NCBI GenBank assembly: GCA_903875445.1
Contig: CAIQWD010000046.1
Location: forward strand, 1-34,132
Length of the DNA stretch: 34,132 nucleotides
Origin: an uncultured delta proteobacterium
GTDB taxonomy: Bacteria > Desulfobacterota > Desulfobulbia > Desulfobulbales > Desulfocapsaceae
Direction: 5' to 3'
Every line of letters begins with the position of its first letter. The first letter of the stretch is position 1. The translations under genes were made by a program, and so were the position numbers. Of the stretch, positions 1 to 8,046 are shown in pieces. The notes beneath the pieces were generated by a model, which worked only from the letters and a program-made list of their open reading frames with translations, searched no databases and had not been told where the DNA came from.

Positions 1-1
1 C

Positions 2-106
2 CGCCGTAATGATCCCGAATATGCCGACCGCCGCCGCGACCATAACATAAGTGAATTAAAATTTTTACAGGATCAGTGGAAAGATTCCGGATGCAAGGAT
101 TTGTAG
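2..106 (+). CDS. Possible C-terminal end of an unidentified protein (5' end outside window)
   Basis: An open frame enters from the left edge and ends at TAG 104-106. It gives 34 highly charged residues (begins RRNDPEYADRRRDHN, ends WKDSGCKDL). Composition and codons are plausible for a protein tail, but there is no recognisable domain and the piece is too short to classify. It could equally be chance. Confidence 0.28.
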   Translation, partial: RRNDPEYADRRRDHNISELKFLQDQWKDSGCKDL

Positions 107-379
107 TCGTTACCCCACGAGGACGAATAGTTGTATTATCCTAAAAAATGCGGCGAATTGTATACCAACTTTCCGGCGCTCTCATCTGCCAGCATTAACC
201 ATGCTTCGCAAAATTCCCGATGGCTTAAACGTCACAACTCTCCTGGCATCCAACGTGAGATCACCACCTGTATGTGGACTCTGTCCCCGGTGAGGATTTT
301 TATCCCTGACATGGAATTTCCTCAACGCTCTCATCTGCTTTCACTTTGAGGTCGGTCATCAATATTGCTAAAGATCAAT
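107..379. other. Gene-poor stretch, nothing recognised
   Basis: I see no convincing coding frame, RNA gene or repeat here. A 72-codon open frame on the plus strand (131-349) has no ribosome binding site and no recognisable protein character. Confidence 0.4.
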
Positions 380-772
380 TCAAAGGTTCTTTTCACCCAA
401 ATCGAGATGAAATTTGTGTATAAACCGATGATAGATCGGGGTAAATAGAACTCCGCAAAAAGTCAGGAAAGCCACCCCGCTGAAGATCGCATAAAGTGAT
501 GCAAATACCTTGGCCGTTTCGGTTTCGAGTTTATCAACAGGTCCCATGCCGGTTAGAATCATTGAAGCGTTCAAAAAAGCATCAACCCAACCTAGATTCG
601 CCGTGATGTGATAACCAACGGTGCCAACTCCCAACGAAAACACCAAAAACAGACAGCCGAAAAATACATACCATCCCATGCGAACAAAGAAGTCTTGCCG
701 TGATAGCAGTTGAGAGTTTTTATGTTCCAATTTAATACGTTTCATGAGCACCTCATTATTAGCTACATCCAT
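380..772 (-). CDS. Small two-TM, ion-channel-like membrane protein
   Basis: This is a 130-residue protein with a charged cytoplasmic N-terminus, a first membrane helix at about residues 31-54 (WYVFFGCLFLVFSLGVGTVGY region), a short re-entrant-like segment and a second helix at about 88-112, ending in a basic/acidic tail. The segment NASMILTGMGPV between the helices sits where a pore loop would be. It resembles small proteins often labelled two-pore-domain potassium channel family, but the potassium filter T-V-G-Y-G is absent and reads T-G-M-G-P. Ion conduction is therefore not established. The start at 772 has only a weak GGCGAG upstream. It stands alone on the minus strand. The fold assignment is tentative; that it is a real membrane protein is fairly secure. 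Confidence 0.6.
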   Translation of the reverse strand: MDVANNEVLMKRIKLEHKNSQLLSRQDFFVRMGWYVFFGCLFLVFSLGVGTVGYHITANLGWVDAFLNASMILTGMGPVDKLETETAKVFASLYAIFSGVAFLTFCGVLFTPIYHRFIHKFHLDLGEKNL

Positions 773-1002
773 ATCAGCTCGCCTGGTATGGGGATATCAC
801 CTTCGCTGTAGTATGTATTTTGTTTTGTTCCGAGTCTTGTCTTCAGTATTTTGATGAGCGATCAAAGGGAGCACGGTTGGTATCAATCTGTTCTGTCGAT
901 GGATTTTGGATCAATCAATATTATGGCAAATATATCTTTGTCATGGCAATCTCAGCCGAACCAATTACGCCGACCCTTAAGACTTCCTGAGTAGATAGCT
1001 GG
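773..1002. other. Intergenic DNA between channel-like gene and IS1182 element
   Basis: No gene is recognised. The end next to the insertion element (about 960-1002) may be the far side of the IS3-family remnant seen at 2672-2860. If the element and one CTAG copy are removed, the minus-strand frame of that remnant stays open across the junction for about 29 more codons. No clear promoter for the gene at 380-772 could be picked out. Confidence 0.3.
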
Positions 1003-1020
1003 CTAGGAGTCTGTCGGATT
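1003..1020 (+). repeat. IS1182 element left terminal inverted repeat
   Basis: The sequence is ctaggagtctgtcggatt and matches the reverse complement of 2654-2671 at all 18 positions. The first four bases may belong to the target site. Confidence 0.88.
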
Positions 1021-1158
1021 ATGAGGTTCCACTTCGGGGCAAACCCTAACATGTGCAGTTAAGTATTTCATTTAGTTGATAAAGTTTATTACTTACGTGG
1101 CTTTTAGCCGCCAACCTGAGTTGAAATATGTTCAGGTTGCCTTGTTCTTTGATATATC

Positions 1159-2517
1159 TTAGCCATTCAGAGCAAACATCCTTTTCATATTCCATGCCAT
1201 GGACACAAGTGTCCACTCGCCGGTAACTGCCTCAAGGCCACGCAAGAAAAATTGTCGGAAGCCCAAGACATGTTTGATAATGCCAAATACCGGCTCAACC
1301 GTACTTTTGCGTTGCGCGTAAACCTTGCGGCCCTCGACAGTTTTCAGCTTGTTCCTCATTTTATCAATCGGCTCTGCATCTTCAGGTAACGGCGGAGGGT
1401 CGATGAATCGTGCGGCAAGGGGTTGGTTATGCTTATCCCGATTTGGGGGAATGTACGGTTCAATTCCAGACCGTTTGCAGGATGCCGAGTTATCGTCGCT
1501 GTAATAACCGGCATCAGCCAGCATGATGTCAACCTTGCCCAATTTCTCCGGCAACTCATTCAGGGATGCAAGGGTTGGGTCCATCTCCTGCTTGTCGTTT
1601 GTTGCTTGGCTTATATGAGATTCGACAATGAGTATCGTATCAGCGTCAACACCTGCCTGAGCGTTATAAGCTTGGACAAAGCCTTTGTCCGAGGAAGGCA
1701 TGATACGGGATTCTTCGTCAGTTAAATTAACTTGATCCTTTTTGCGAGGTCCAGGTTCAGGCGGTTTTGGCTCACGACCGCGAGGCTTCTTGCGGCTAGC
1801 TTCTGCTTTTGCCCGACGTTCGGCGACCTTGTCTTCGTATTCTTTTTGTTCCTGTGCGTATCTTTGTGCTGCCCGCTCCTCAATTGTTGCCTTTGCCTGG
1901 GCTATGGCCTCCAACCGGTCTTGACGACGACAGAGTTCTTCCGGAATATCCATTCCATCAGGTATTTCTTCGGAATCAGCCTGTTCGGCAAGACGCATAA
2001 GTTCGTTGACTTCAGTCTGTAATTGTTGCTCAAGTTTACAGGCATGATCCCAGCTCAAGGCATGATGTTTGGAGGCATTGGCTTTTATCTTGGTGCCATC
2101 AAGGCTGACTTTGCCCAATTTCAACAGGCCCATTTCACGGGCAAGCATCAGGATCTGTACAAAAAGTGGTTTCAGTTGTTTAAGAAATCGCTTGCGGAAA
2201 GAGGCGATGGTATCGTGATCAGGATGGGTATTGGCAGAGATAAAACGAAAGGCAACGGAATCATAGGTTGCTTTTTCGATCTTTCGACTAGAGAAAACTC
2301 CGGTTGCATAGCCATAAAACAATAAAGATAGAAGAATTTCAGGATGATATGCTTTTAATCCTTTTCCTGCATAGGTTTCCGCAAGAGGCCGCAGATTGAG
2401 TTGCGAGACGATATCGACAATAAACCGGGCCAGATGCCTTTCCGGTAGCCAATCTTGAATTGCCGGCGGGAAGAGGTACTGTTGATCTCTATTGGTAGGA
2501 ATGAATTTTTGAATCAT
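1159..2517 (-). CDS. IS1182-family transposase
   Basis: This 452-residue DDE transposase catalyses cut-and-paste or copy movement of the surrounding element. The N-terminal part (about 1-110, with LPERHLARFIVDIV and HPDHDTIASFRKRF) is the DUF772-type domain of IS5/IS1182 transposases. LDGTKIKANAS at about 140-150 carries the first catalytic Asp. A long charged linker (about 165-260, rich in E, K, R and Q) follows. MLADAGYYSD carries the second Asp, and RKSTVEPVFGIIKHVLGFR near the C-terminus carries the catalytic Glu. Length and domain order are normal and no frameshift is seen. The ATG at 2515-2517 is preceded by GAGAAAGA, and no alternative start is needed. Confidence 0.95.
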   Translation of the reverse strand: MIQKFIPTNRDQQYLFPPAIQDWLPERHLARFIVDIVSQLNLRPLAETYAGKGLKAYHPEILLSLLFYGYATGVFSSRKIEKATYDSVAFRFISANTHPDHDTIASFRKRFLKQLKPLFVQILMLAREMGLLKLGKVSLDGTKIKANASKHHALSWDHACKLEQQLQTEVNELMRLAEQADSEEIPDGMDIPEELCRRQDRLEAIAQAKATIEERAAQRYAQEQKEYEDKVAERRAKAEASRKKPRGREPKPPEPGPRKKDQVNLTDEESRIMPSSDKGFVQAYNAQAGVDADTILIVESHISQATNDKQEMDPTLASLNELPEKLGKVDIMLADAGYYSDDNSASCKRSGIEPYIPPNRDKHNQPLAARFIDPPPLPEDAEPIDKMRNKLKTVEGRKVYAQRKSTVEPVFGIIKHVLGFRQFFLRGLEAVTGEWTLVSMAWNMKRMFALNG

Positions 2518-2653
2518 ATCTTTCTCGCTATGTGGTTTGCTGAATTTACAAAGAAATCAACCACAAAGATCGGAAAATGTCAATATTTATATTGTTAAAT
2601 CAATATGATACGTTAATTAAATACATCTTTTCCGCTATCGTTCAATGACTCTA

Positions 2654-2671
2654 AATCCGACAGACTCCTAG
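2654..2671 (-). repeat. IS1182 element right terminal inverted repeat
   Basis: This is the exact inverted partner of 1003-1020. It lies about 135 bp upstream of the transposase start, so the transposase promoter probably lies between this repeat and the start codon. Confidence 0.88.
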
Positions 2672-2860
2672 GCGTTCTTCCTCTTTCTGCCAGGTGCAAG
2701 GGGTGACAACCTGCCATCTGAACCCCACCGGGTATGTATTGCAGCCGTAATTTATCGATCATCGCGTACCTCGCTTGGAATCCTTTGCAAAGCACGCTGC
2801 CTTTTTTATGATATCCGGCTCCATCTTGACTTCTGCCAGTTCACGTCTCTGCCTGGCTAT
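2672..2860 (-). pseudogene. IS3-family transposase remnant (orfA end and orfB beginning)
   Basis: On the minus strand, immediately past the stop of the histidine kinase, a frame reads RQRRELAEVKMEPDIIKKAA then CFAKDSK and stops at 2759-2761. This matches the C-terminus of IS3/IS911-type OrfA (usual pattern RRELAxVKxERDILKKAAAYFAKES). An ATG at 2760-2762 overlaps that stop and begins MIDKLRLQY, the usual OrfB beginning. The downstream sequence is then scrambled among frames and is cut by the IS1182 element. No complete domain remains. Two generations of mobile elements are thus nested here. Confidence 0.75.
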
Positions 2861-2861
2861 T

Positions 2862-5585
2862 TCACCTCGCCATAGCTTTAGCCAGCGCTTCCTTCAGGTC
2901 TGCTCTTTGAAATGGCTTGTGCAGAAATGCTTGGGAGTGTTCGAGATGGTCTCCAGCAAAAACCTCGGATTCGTCATGGCCGCTGGCGATTACCACAGGG
3001 AGGTCTGGACGAATCCTTCGAAGTGCTGCCAGGGTCTCCCAACCATTCATGTCCGGCATGTTCAAATCCAGCAAAACAACATGGATTTTGGCTGGATTGT
3101 TCTGTAATATTTCAGCAGCTTCCATTCCATTTTTTGCCGTAATTGCAGTGTAACCGAGGCCTCTGAGAATATTCTTTGTCAAGTTGCGCACCATTTCCTC
3201 GTCATCAACGAGCAACACCGTACCACCGGCTTCAATTGCGGTAGTTTTAGTAATTTTTTTTGGCGGTTGCAGGATGTCTTCGGCAACCGACACCGGAAAG
3301 AATACTCGAAAAGTGCTGCCACTGCCAATTTCACTCTCAACCGAAAAAACACCTTTTTGTGCCATAGCGACACCCCAAACCACTGACAGGCCGAGTCCTC
3401 GTCCTGGAAACTTGCTGGAATAAAATGGATCAAAGAGGTTGTCAATAACTTCCGCCGCAAGTCCACAACCGGTATCCGTTACTTCAATGCAAGCATAGGT
3501 CCTGTTCCGAGGCTGCCAGTCGGTAGGAAATCGGTGCGCCATTGTGATATCCTCAGATGAAACCGTTTTGATGCAGAAGTTAACAACTCCTTGGTTATTG
3601 CCCACTGCCTCAAAGGCGTTTGTGACCAAATTAATCACGACCTGCTGCATCTGGTTGGCATTTGCTTCGATCTTCGGGCCAGGTGTTGGCAAGTCCGCTT
3701 TAAACATTAATTTTTTTGGGGCTGAGGCTTGTAACAGAGAGAGGATTTGTCGACAAGTCTCCGACAGGTCGAGCTGCGTATATCTGCACGATGTTAACCC
3801 AAGATAAGTGAGCATCTGGCTACTCACCTCGGCTGCCTTATGTGCTCCTTGTAAGGCTTGGGCCATGTATCCGGCTATATTCGCATCGCCAGGGATAGCT
3901 TCCATCGCCAATCCAATATTCCCTATAACAACAGTAAGTTGATTATTGAAATGATGGGCAATTGATCCAGCCATCCGAGCCAAACTTTGATTTTTGTGGA
4001 GCTGCCGATTGAGTATTTCAAGTTTGGCATTTTCTACTTCAGCCCTCTTTCGCTTTGTGATATCCAGTACGAATCCATCAATTACCTGTTCTCCACCATG
4101 TTTTTCTGTCCCATCTTTGGTAGTCAATCGAGCGTTGATCGATACCCAGATGATTTCACCATTCTTTTTTTTCCACCGACATTCAAAATGTTTTATTTCG
4201 CCGTGGGTCTGTAATAAATGAACTACCTCGACTCGCCTGGTGTGATCGACATACACCTGCTCGGCCATGTTTGAATAGTTGTTTATGACCTCATCCGGTG
4301 AGTCACAACCGAGTATGTTCGCCCCATCCTTGTTCACTAGCAAAACTTTGCCATCCAGGCTTGTTCGAAAGATGCCGAGAGGCGAATTCTCGAAAAGATG
4401 GCGAAACCATCGTTCGCTTTCAGCCAGCTGCTGAGTACGCTGCATAATTTTCGATTCGAGATCATCGACCAGTTCCCTTATTCTGCCAACCATGATGCTA
4501 AAGGTTCTGCTCAATTGTCCAAGCTCATCCACTGAACCATCGACGACGGAAACGTCGAGATGACCCTGCCGTAACTGCTGGGCAAACTCAGTCAGAGCAA
4601 TTATTCTCCTGGTGACACTACGATTGGTCGTCCTGGAAATGAGAACACTCCATATGAGAGCTATACAGGTTAAGATTGTAATAAGGAGAAAGGTTACTTG
4701 ATGCGAACGCCGCACCCTCTCTTTGGCGAACCCTACTTCTTCATGAGAAAATTCAACCAGGGCTCGGGAAATGGGAATGACATTTTGTTCCTGCAGGGAA
4801 AAATCGTTGAAAATTTGTTTGAGGGTACTATCCGTATCGAGAATTTCATGACCAAGCTGCTCCAGAGAAGCCAGCATTTTATCTATATTCTTTGGCTCGG
4901 CCGAAGAAGAGTCGAATTCTGGCCCTCCAATTTGTTGACGAAGAGCGTAGATGACATTAAAAGCCGATTGCAGAATATGCCTTTGCCGGGCAACCTTGTA
5001 TTGTTGATAGAAAGCCACAACCTCATGCAACCGTTCCTTAATCTCCGGTGAATTGATCGTTTCTCTTGACAATGTTGCAGCAAGATTTTCAAACCGTGGT
5101 TCCAGACCATCGTTAGGTGCGACCAGTCGCGTTAATAGTTCTATGGATTGGATCGAAGTGTCTGCGAAACGTTTGGCTGAGGAAAGATAGAGGTTCAGGT
5201 CAACATTGCGGTATCTGAGGGAATGGTCTATTCCTATTTGTGAAATCTTTTTTTTCAGGTCGGAACTTATGCCCACAGCCTGAGAAATCAGTCTGACCGA
5301 TGGTTGTGCATATTGAACATGTGCTTCGTTCAGTCCAAGCTTGGCTTGGTAGAGAAAAAAGTCGCGATGCAGGCGCTTAGCTTTCTCCATCTTGCGGTCC
5401 ATATCCAGGACACTATTTTCAATCTCGCGGCACAGATCAATTTCAGTTTCGATACGATTTTCCCGGTTAAGTGATAGAAGCCAGGTAGCCAGTATCATGG
5501 CAATCAGGAAAAAAAATCCAAAAAAACTCAACTTGAGTTTTGCTAAAATTGTGCGTCTATTATAAAGGTGGAACCACCTTATCAT
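2862..5585 (-). CDS. Membrane hybrid histidine kinase (helical sensor-HAMP-PAS-HisKA-HATPase-REC)
   Basis: This 907-residue protein is an inner-membrane sensor kinase. TM1 is at about 15-38 and a mostly helical periplasmic region at 40-292. TM2 is at about 295-317, HAMP at 318-372 and PAS at about 388-512. The HisKA H-box is GSIAHHFNNQL with phospho-acceptor His544. HATPase_c follows with N-box Asn656, G1 DTGCG (704-708) and G2 GRGLGLS (728-734). A C-terminal receiver has Asp794/795, phospho-Asp840 and Lys890. All catalytic residues are present. The gene starts 30 bp after a binding-lipoprotein gene, so the lipoprotein very likely presents ligand to the periplasmic helices, as TorT does for TorS. 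No output regulator is adjacent. The terminal receiver would need an Hpt partner elsewhere or may tune the kinase. Base composition is AT-richer than the signalling island at 21938-33376. Confidence 0.93.
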   Translation of the reverse strand: MIRWFHLYNRRTILAKLKLSFFGFFFLIAMILATWLLSLNRENRIETEIDLCREIENSVLDMDRKMEKAKRLHRDFFLYQAKLGLNEAHVQYAQPSVRLISQAVGISSDLKKKISQIGIDHSLRYRNVDLNLYLSSAKRFADTSIQSIELLTRLVAPNDGLEPRFENLAATLSRETINSPEIKERLHEVVAFYQQYKVARQRHILQSAFNVIYALRQQIGGPEFDSSSAEPKNIDKMLASLEQLGHEILDTDSTLKQIFNDFSLQEQNVIPISRALVEFSHEEVGFAKERVRRSHQVTFLLITILTCIALIWSVLISRTTNRSVTRRIIALTEFAQQLRQGHLDVSVVDGSVDELGQLSRTFSIMVGRIRELVDDLESKIMQRTQQLAESERWFRHLFENSPLGIFRTSLDGKVLLVNKDGANILGCDSPDEVINNYSNMAEQVYVDHTRRVEVVHLLQTHGEIKHFECRWKKKNGEIIWVSINARLTTKDGTEKHGGEQVIDGFVLDITKRKRAEVENAKLEILNRQLHKNQSLARMAGSIAHHFNNQLTVVIGNIGLAMEAIPGDANIAGYMAQALQGAHKAAEVSSQMLTYLGLTSCRYTQLDLSETCRQILSLLQASAPKKLMFKADLPTPGPKIEANANQMQQVVINLVTNAFEAVGNNQGVVNFCIKTVSSEDITMAHRFPTDWQPRNRTYACIEVTDTGCGLAAEVIDNLFDPFYSSKFPGRGLGLSVVWGVAMAQKGVFSVESEIGSGSTFRVFFPVSVAEDILQPPKKITKTTAIEAGGTVLLVDDEEMVRNLTKNILRGLGYTAITAKNGMEAAEILQNNPAKIHVVLLDLNMPDMNGWETLAALRRIRPDLPVVIASGHDESEVFAGDHLEHSQAFLHKPFQRADLKEALAKAMAR

Positions 5586-5615
5586 GACAGAATTTCGTTT
5601 CTGAAAGCAGAGGTT

Positions 5616-6881
5616 TTATTGTGACGGAGAGTAGGTAAATTGGATATTTTTTTGTAAAGCTGTGACTCCTTTGCTGGGATCGTCCAGCCGCAGGACATTA
5701 AATACCGGAAAAGCGCAATCTCCGAATTGATCACAGGTCAGACGCCCTGTTACCCCATCAAAGGCTTTTGTGGCATAGAGTACTTCTCGCAGGCTCTGTC
5801 TACCAATGTGCAGAGTGCCATCAGGTTCTTTGATAGCCACCTTGTTGATTGCCTGGAAAAGAAGGTTTGCGGCATCGTACGCACGCAGGTAGTAATTGAC
5901 TGAAGGGGTGGTGTTATATTTCTCTTGATAACGACCATCAAGTAATCTTACGGCCTCCGATTCCACTGAGCTGGGACCGATAAAATACATGCCTTTGGTC
6001 AAATCCCCCATCTCGGTAATAAACGAGTTTTCGATCAAGGCTCCATCACTCATTAAAAATATATTGTTGAAGAACTTATTGTTTCTGGCGTTACGGAGCA
6101 TGTGATTGCCTTCGGGTTGAAACAGAGGGAAGAAGAGCAATTGCGCCTCGGTATTGGCAACTGCGGCTAACACCGGCAGCATTTCCGTATCGCCCTTATT
6201 AATGGAGGTATCAAGAACGACAACACCACCGAGCGCGGTGAAAGTTTTTTTGAAACCGTCTGTCAACCCTCTGGTGTAAATGTCCCCATCATTGATGGTA
6301 GCTGCATTTCGTACTCCAAGAATATTGTAGGCATAGGTGGCTGCCGCTTTCCCGGAAATTTCTTCGTTATTGGCGGTTCTGAAGTATCCCGGTTGCCAAT
6401 TAGGTGCACGATTCCCATTGATGGAGGTGAGAAAAGGAGCACTGTTATTTCCAGAAATCATCGTCAGTCCGGCATCGGACATAGCCTTGGCAGCTGTCGC
6501 TGCCTCACCGGAACAAGTAGTTCCAAAAATAGCCACAGTTTTTGGATCGGCAATAATCTTCAACGCAGCATTGGCGCCACCCTCACTGGTACAACCGGAA
6601 TCCTCGGTCTGCGGCTCGATTGGATGTCCAGCTACCTTTCCCTGCCAAGAGTCAAGGGCGAGTTCAAACCCATAAATCTGCTCTTTGCCAAGGGTAGCAA
6701 CTTTACCTGAAAGTGCCTGGATAATACCGATCTTAATCGGTTCATTAGCAGCGATTTCCACACAGCCAATTGCATCGTTACAAACAAATCGTGGTTTCTC
6801 TTTGGAACATCCAACCAGTATCAAAGACAGGATAAAAATTAATAACCCCGGAAAATGCATCAATTTTTCTCGGTTTTTCAT
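5616..6881 (-). CDS. Periplasmic binding lipoprotein, LivJ-type (type I fold)
   Basis: From ATG 6881 this is a 421-residue lipoprotein with a basic N-terminus, a hydrophobic core and the lipobox LILVGC with Cys25. An in-frame TTG at 6914 would add 11 residues, but it has no ribosome binding site and dilutes the signal peptide. The mature part begins IKIGIIQALSGKVATLGKEQ, the standard opening of Leu/Ile/Val-type substrate-binding proteins, and continues through IFGTTCSGEAATAAKAMSDA and YLRAYDAANLLFQAIN. No ABC permease or ATPase genes lie nearby. The only partner is the downstream hybrid kinase 30 bp away, so a sensory rather than transport role is likely. The ligand cannot be told from sequence; the family binds amino acids, amides and other small polar molecules. 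Confidence 0.9.
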   Translation of the reverse strand: MKNREKLMHFPGLLIFILSLILVGCSKEKPRFVCNDAIGCVEIAANEPIKIGIIQALSGKVATLGKEQIYGFELALDSWQGKVAGHPIEPQTEDSGCTSEGGANAALKIIADPKTVAIFGTTCSGEAATAAKAMSDAGLTMISGNNSAPFLTSINGNRAPNWQPGYFRTANNEEISGKAAATYAYNILGVRNAATINDGDIYTRGLTDGFKKTFTALGGVVVLDTSINKGDTEMLPVLAAVANTEAQLLFFPLFQPEGNHMLRNARNNKFFNNIFLMSDGALIENSFITEMGDLTKGMYFIGPSSVESEAVRLLDGRYQEKYNTTPSVNYYLRAYDAANLLFQAINKVAIKEPDGTLHIGRQSLREVLYATKAFDGVTGRLTCDQFGDCAFPVFNVLRLDDPSKGVTALQKNIQFTYSPSQ

Positions 6882-7076
6882 GATATTTTTTTGCCATTGT
6901 CTGGGAGGCTTCAAGGCGTAATTCGTCTACGAATTGTCATTCGTGTCATCATTATATGTTTCAGGCGTATCTAAAATGAAGAAAAAAAGCAACCAAAGAT
7001 AAGATATATTCTTCTGAAGATATCGTCAGGTTTTTCGGGCGAACTTGTCTCTTCCCGTCAACGGTGATGATTTTGA

Positions 7077-7280
7077 GAAAACGGACTTCATTGTAATCAT
7101 GATCAAAAGCGAATATCGCTTTTGGAGAATGGCAACCCCAACTGTCGGCTGGATAGCCTGTTCCGGCTGCTATCGGCCTTGGGCATTGCCCTGGTAGTCA
7201 GACCAAAAATTGAACTGACATCACTTGATAGGGGAACTAGGCCTTTCCCACAAATCTTCTTAATTCCTCAACACACCTGA
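7077..7280 (+). pseudogene. Remnant of HipB-like helix-turn-helix antitoxin
   Basis: One plus-strand frame reads DQKRISLLENGNPNCRLDSL followed by FRLLSALGIALVVRPK. This is the recognition-helix-to-C-terminus segment of HipB/Xre-type antitoxins (family pattern S-LE-G--N--L-TL-RLL-ALG-ELV-RP). The frame closes at 7278-7280 and overlaps the end of the converging glycosyltransferase gene. Upstream, an in-frame stop at 7074 and loss of similarity before about 7100 show that the N-terminal half is gone. No HipA-like toxin is present. This accounts for most of the 6882-7236 gap. A perfect 8-bp inverted repeat (aaaagcga, 3-nt loop) at 7105-7123 lies within these codons and may be incidental. Confidence 0.6.
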
Positions 7281-8046
7281 GGAAATCCGCTTCCTTGAAT
7301 GTCGCCACCCCTTCGGCGTACGCCGTTGCACAGCGTGAGATGAAACCAACATCATGTATTACCGGTTTGCCCTGGCCGCTATGGCTGATGAGTACGAAAT
7401 CGCCACTCATACAGAGACCTTCTTGAGATACAGTTTGAGCTGCCAGTTCTTGCAGATAGTCGAAATAAACCCTGAGATGTTCCCTGGTCAGCGCATAGAT
7501 CTCGAACAGCTGATCTACCGCCATTTCCTTCCTTTCGTGGAATTGAAAAGGAACGGTGCCGCCGCTCAGGCCATGCGGCACCTCCGGCATATTTATCAGG
7601 TGCATGAAGAGCTGCGCCAGCTGTCCTGGATAAACGAGGATGTCATCGTCGATTGCCAGGTAATAGGCTGCTTTCTCCGCCCAAGCAAGCTTCCAGCGAT
7701 TCCCGCATCCACGCCTTACCGGCTGGTCAAGCAGTACTAGGCGTTCATCCCTGACCCGCACCCAGTCGGCAATTCGCACTTGCGGATTGTCATTGGAGAC
7801 GATCACCTTCTCGACAAAAGCACATTTCAGCACGGAACGCACCAGCGGATCGAGGTTGCCTATCCTCTCTTTCCGGTATGCCGTGAGCACGACCGTCACC
7901 TTGCAGTCCGAGGGAATAGTGACCTCCCGGCACCTTCGCACATGCAGTACCCATTTCCAATAAAAGAGTCTTCTCATGGTAGATACTATCCAGGACCGGC
8001 ATCGTCGGGCAAGCTTGAGGAGAACTCGTCTCATTCCGTTCGGCAT
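7237..8046 (-). CDS. Exostosin-like (GT64-type) glycosyltransferase
   Basis: This is a 269-residue GT-A-fold protein. After a basic N-terminus it shows VTVVLTAYRKERIGNLDPLV (about 50-69), a nucleotide-binding opening, then VEKVIVSNDNP, DQPVRRGCGNRW and YYLAIDDDI with the metal-binding acidic triad at 133-135. This order is like the C-terminal glycosyltransferase domain of exostosins (GT64). Donor and acceptor are unknown. I chose the start at 8046 because GGAGG lies 7 nt upstream. A longer frame to 8112 runs into the preceding gene, and ATG 8034 makes a tight ATGA overlap but has a poorer ribosome site. It is the last gene of the six-gene minus-strand operon, overlapping the transferase gene before it by 16 bp. 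Family assignment is moderate. Confidence 0.68.
   Translation of the reverse strand: MPNGMRRVLLKLARRCRSWIVSTMRRLFYWKWVLHVRRCREVTIPSDCKVTVVLTAYRKERIGNLDPLVRSVLKCAFVEKVIVSNDNPQVRIADWVRVRDERLVLLDQPVRRGCGNRWKLAWAEKAAYYLAIDDDILVYPGQLAQLFMHLINMPEVPHGLSGGTVPFQFHERKEMAVDQLFEIYALTREHLRVYFDYLQELAAQTVSQEGLCMSGDFVLISHSGQGKPVIHDVGFISRCATAYAEGVATFKEADFLRCVEELRRFVGKA

Larger units (their letters stand above)
1003..2671 (-). mobile_element. IS1182-family insertion sequence, complete
   Basis: The element is bounded by perfect 18-bp inverted repeats, ctaggagtctgtcggatt at 1003-1020 and its reverse complement at 2654-2671, around one full-length transposase gene. The outermost four bases of each end are CTAG, itself a palindrome. 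They may be a 4-bp target duplication, in which case the element proper is 1007-2667 (1661 bp) with 14-bp repeats. It is inserted in a degraded IS3-family copy. Perfect ends and an uninterrupted transposase suggest a recent, possibly still active insertion. Confidence 0.88.

Noticed and set aside
131-349. 72-codon open frame on the plus strand
   Set aside because: No ribosome binding site, no domain, odd composition.
7105-7123. Inverted repeat aaaagcga / tcgctttt as a terminator or operator
   Set aside because: It lies within the codons of the HipB-like remnant and its stem is AT-rich. It may be incidental.
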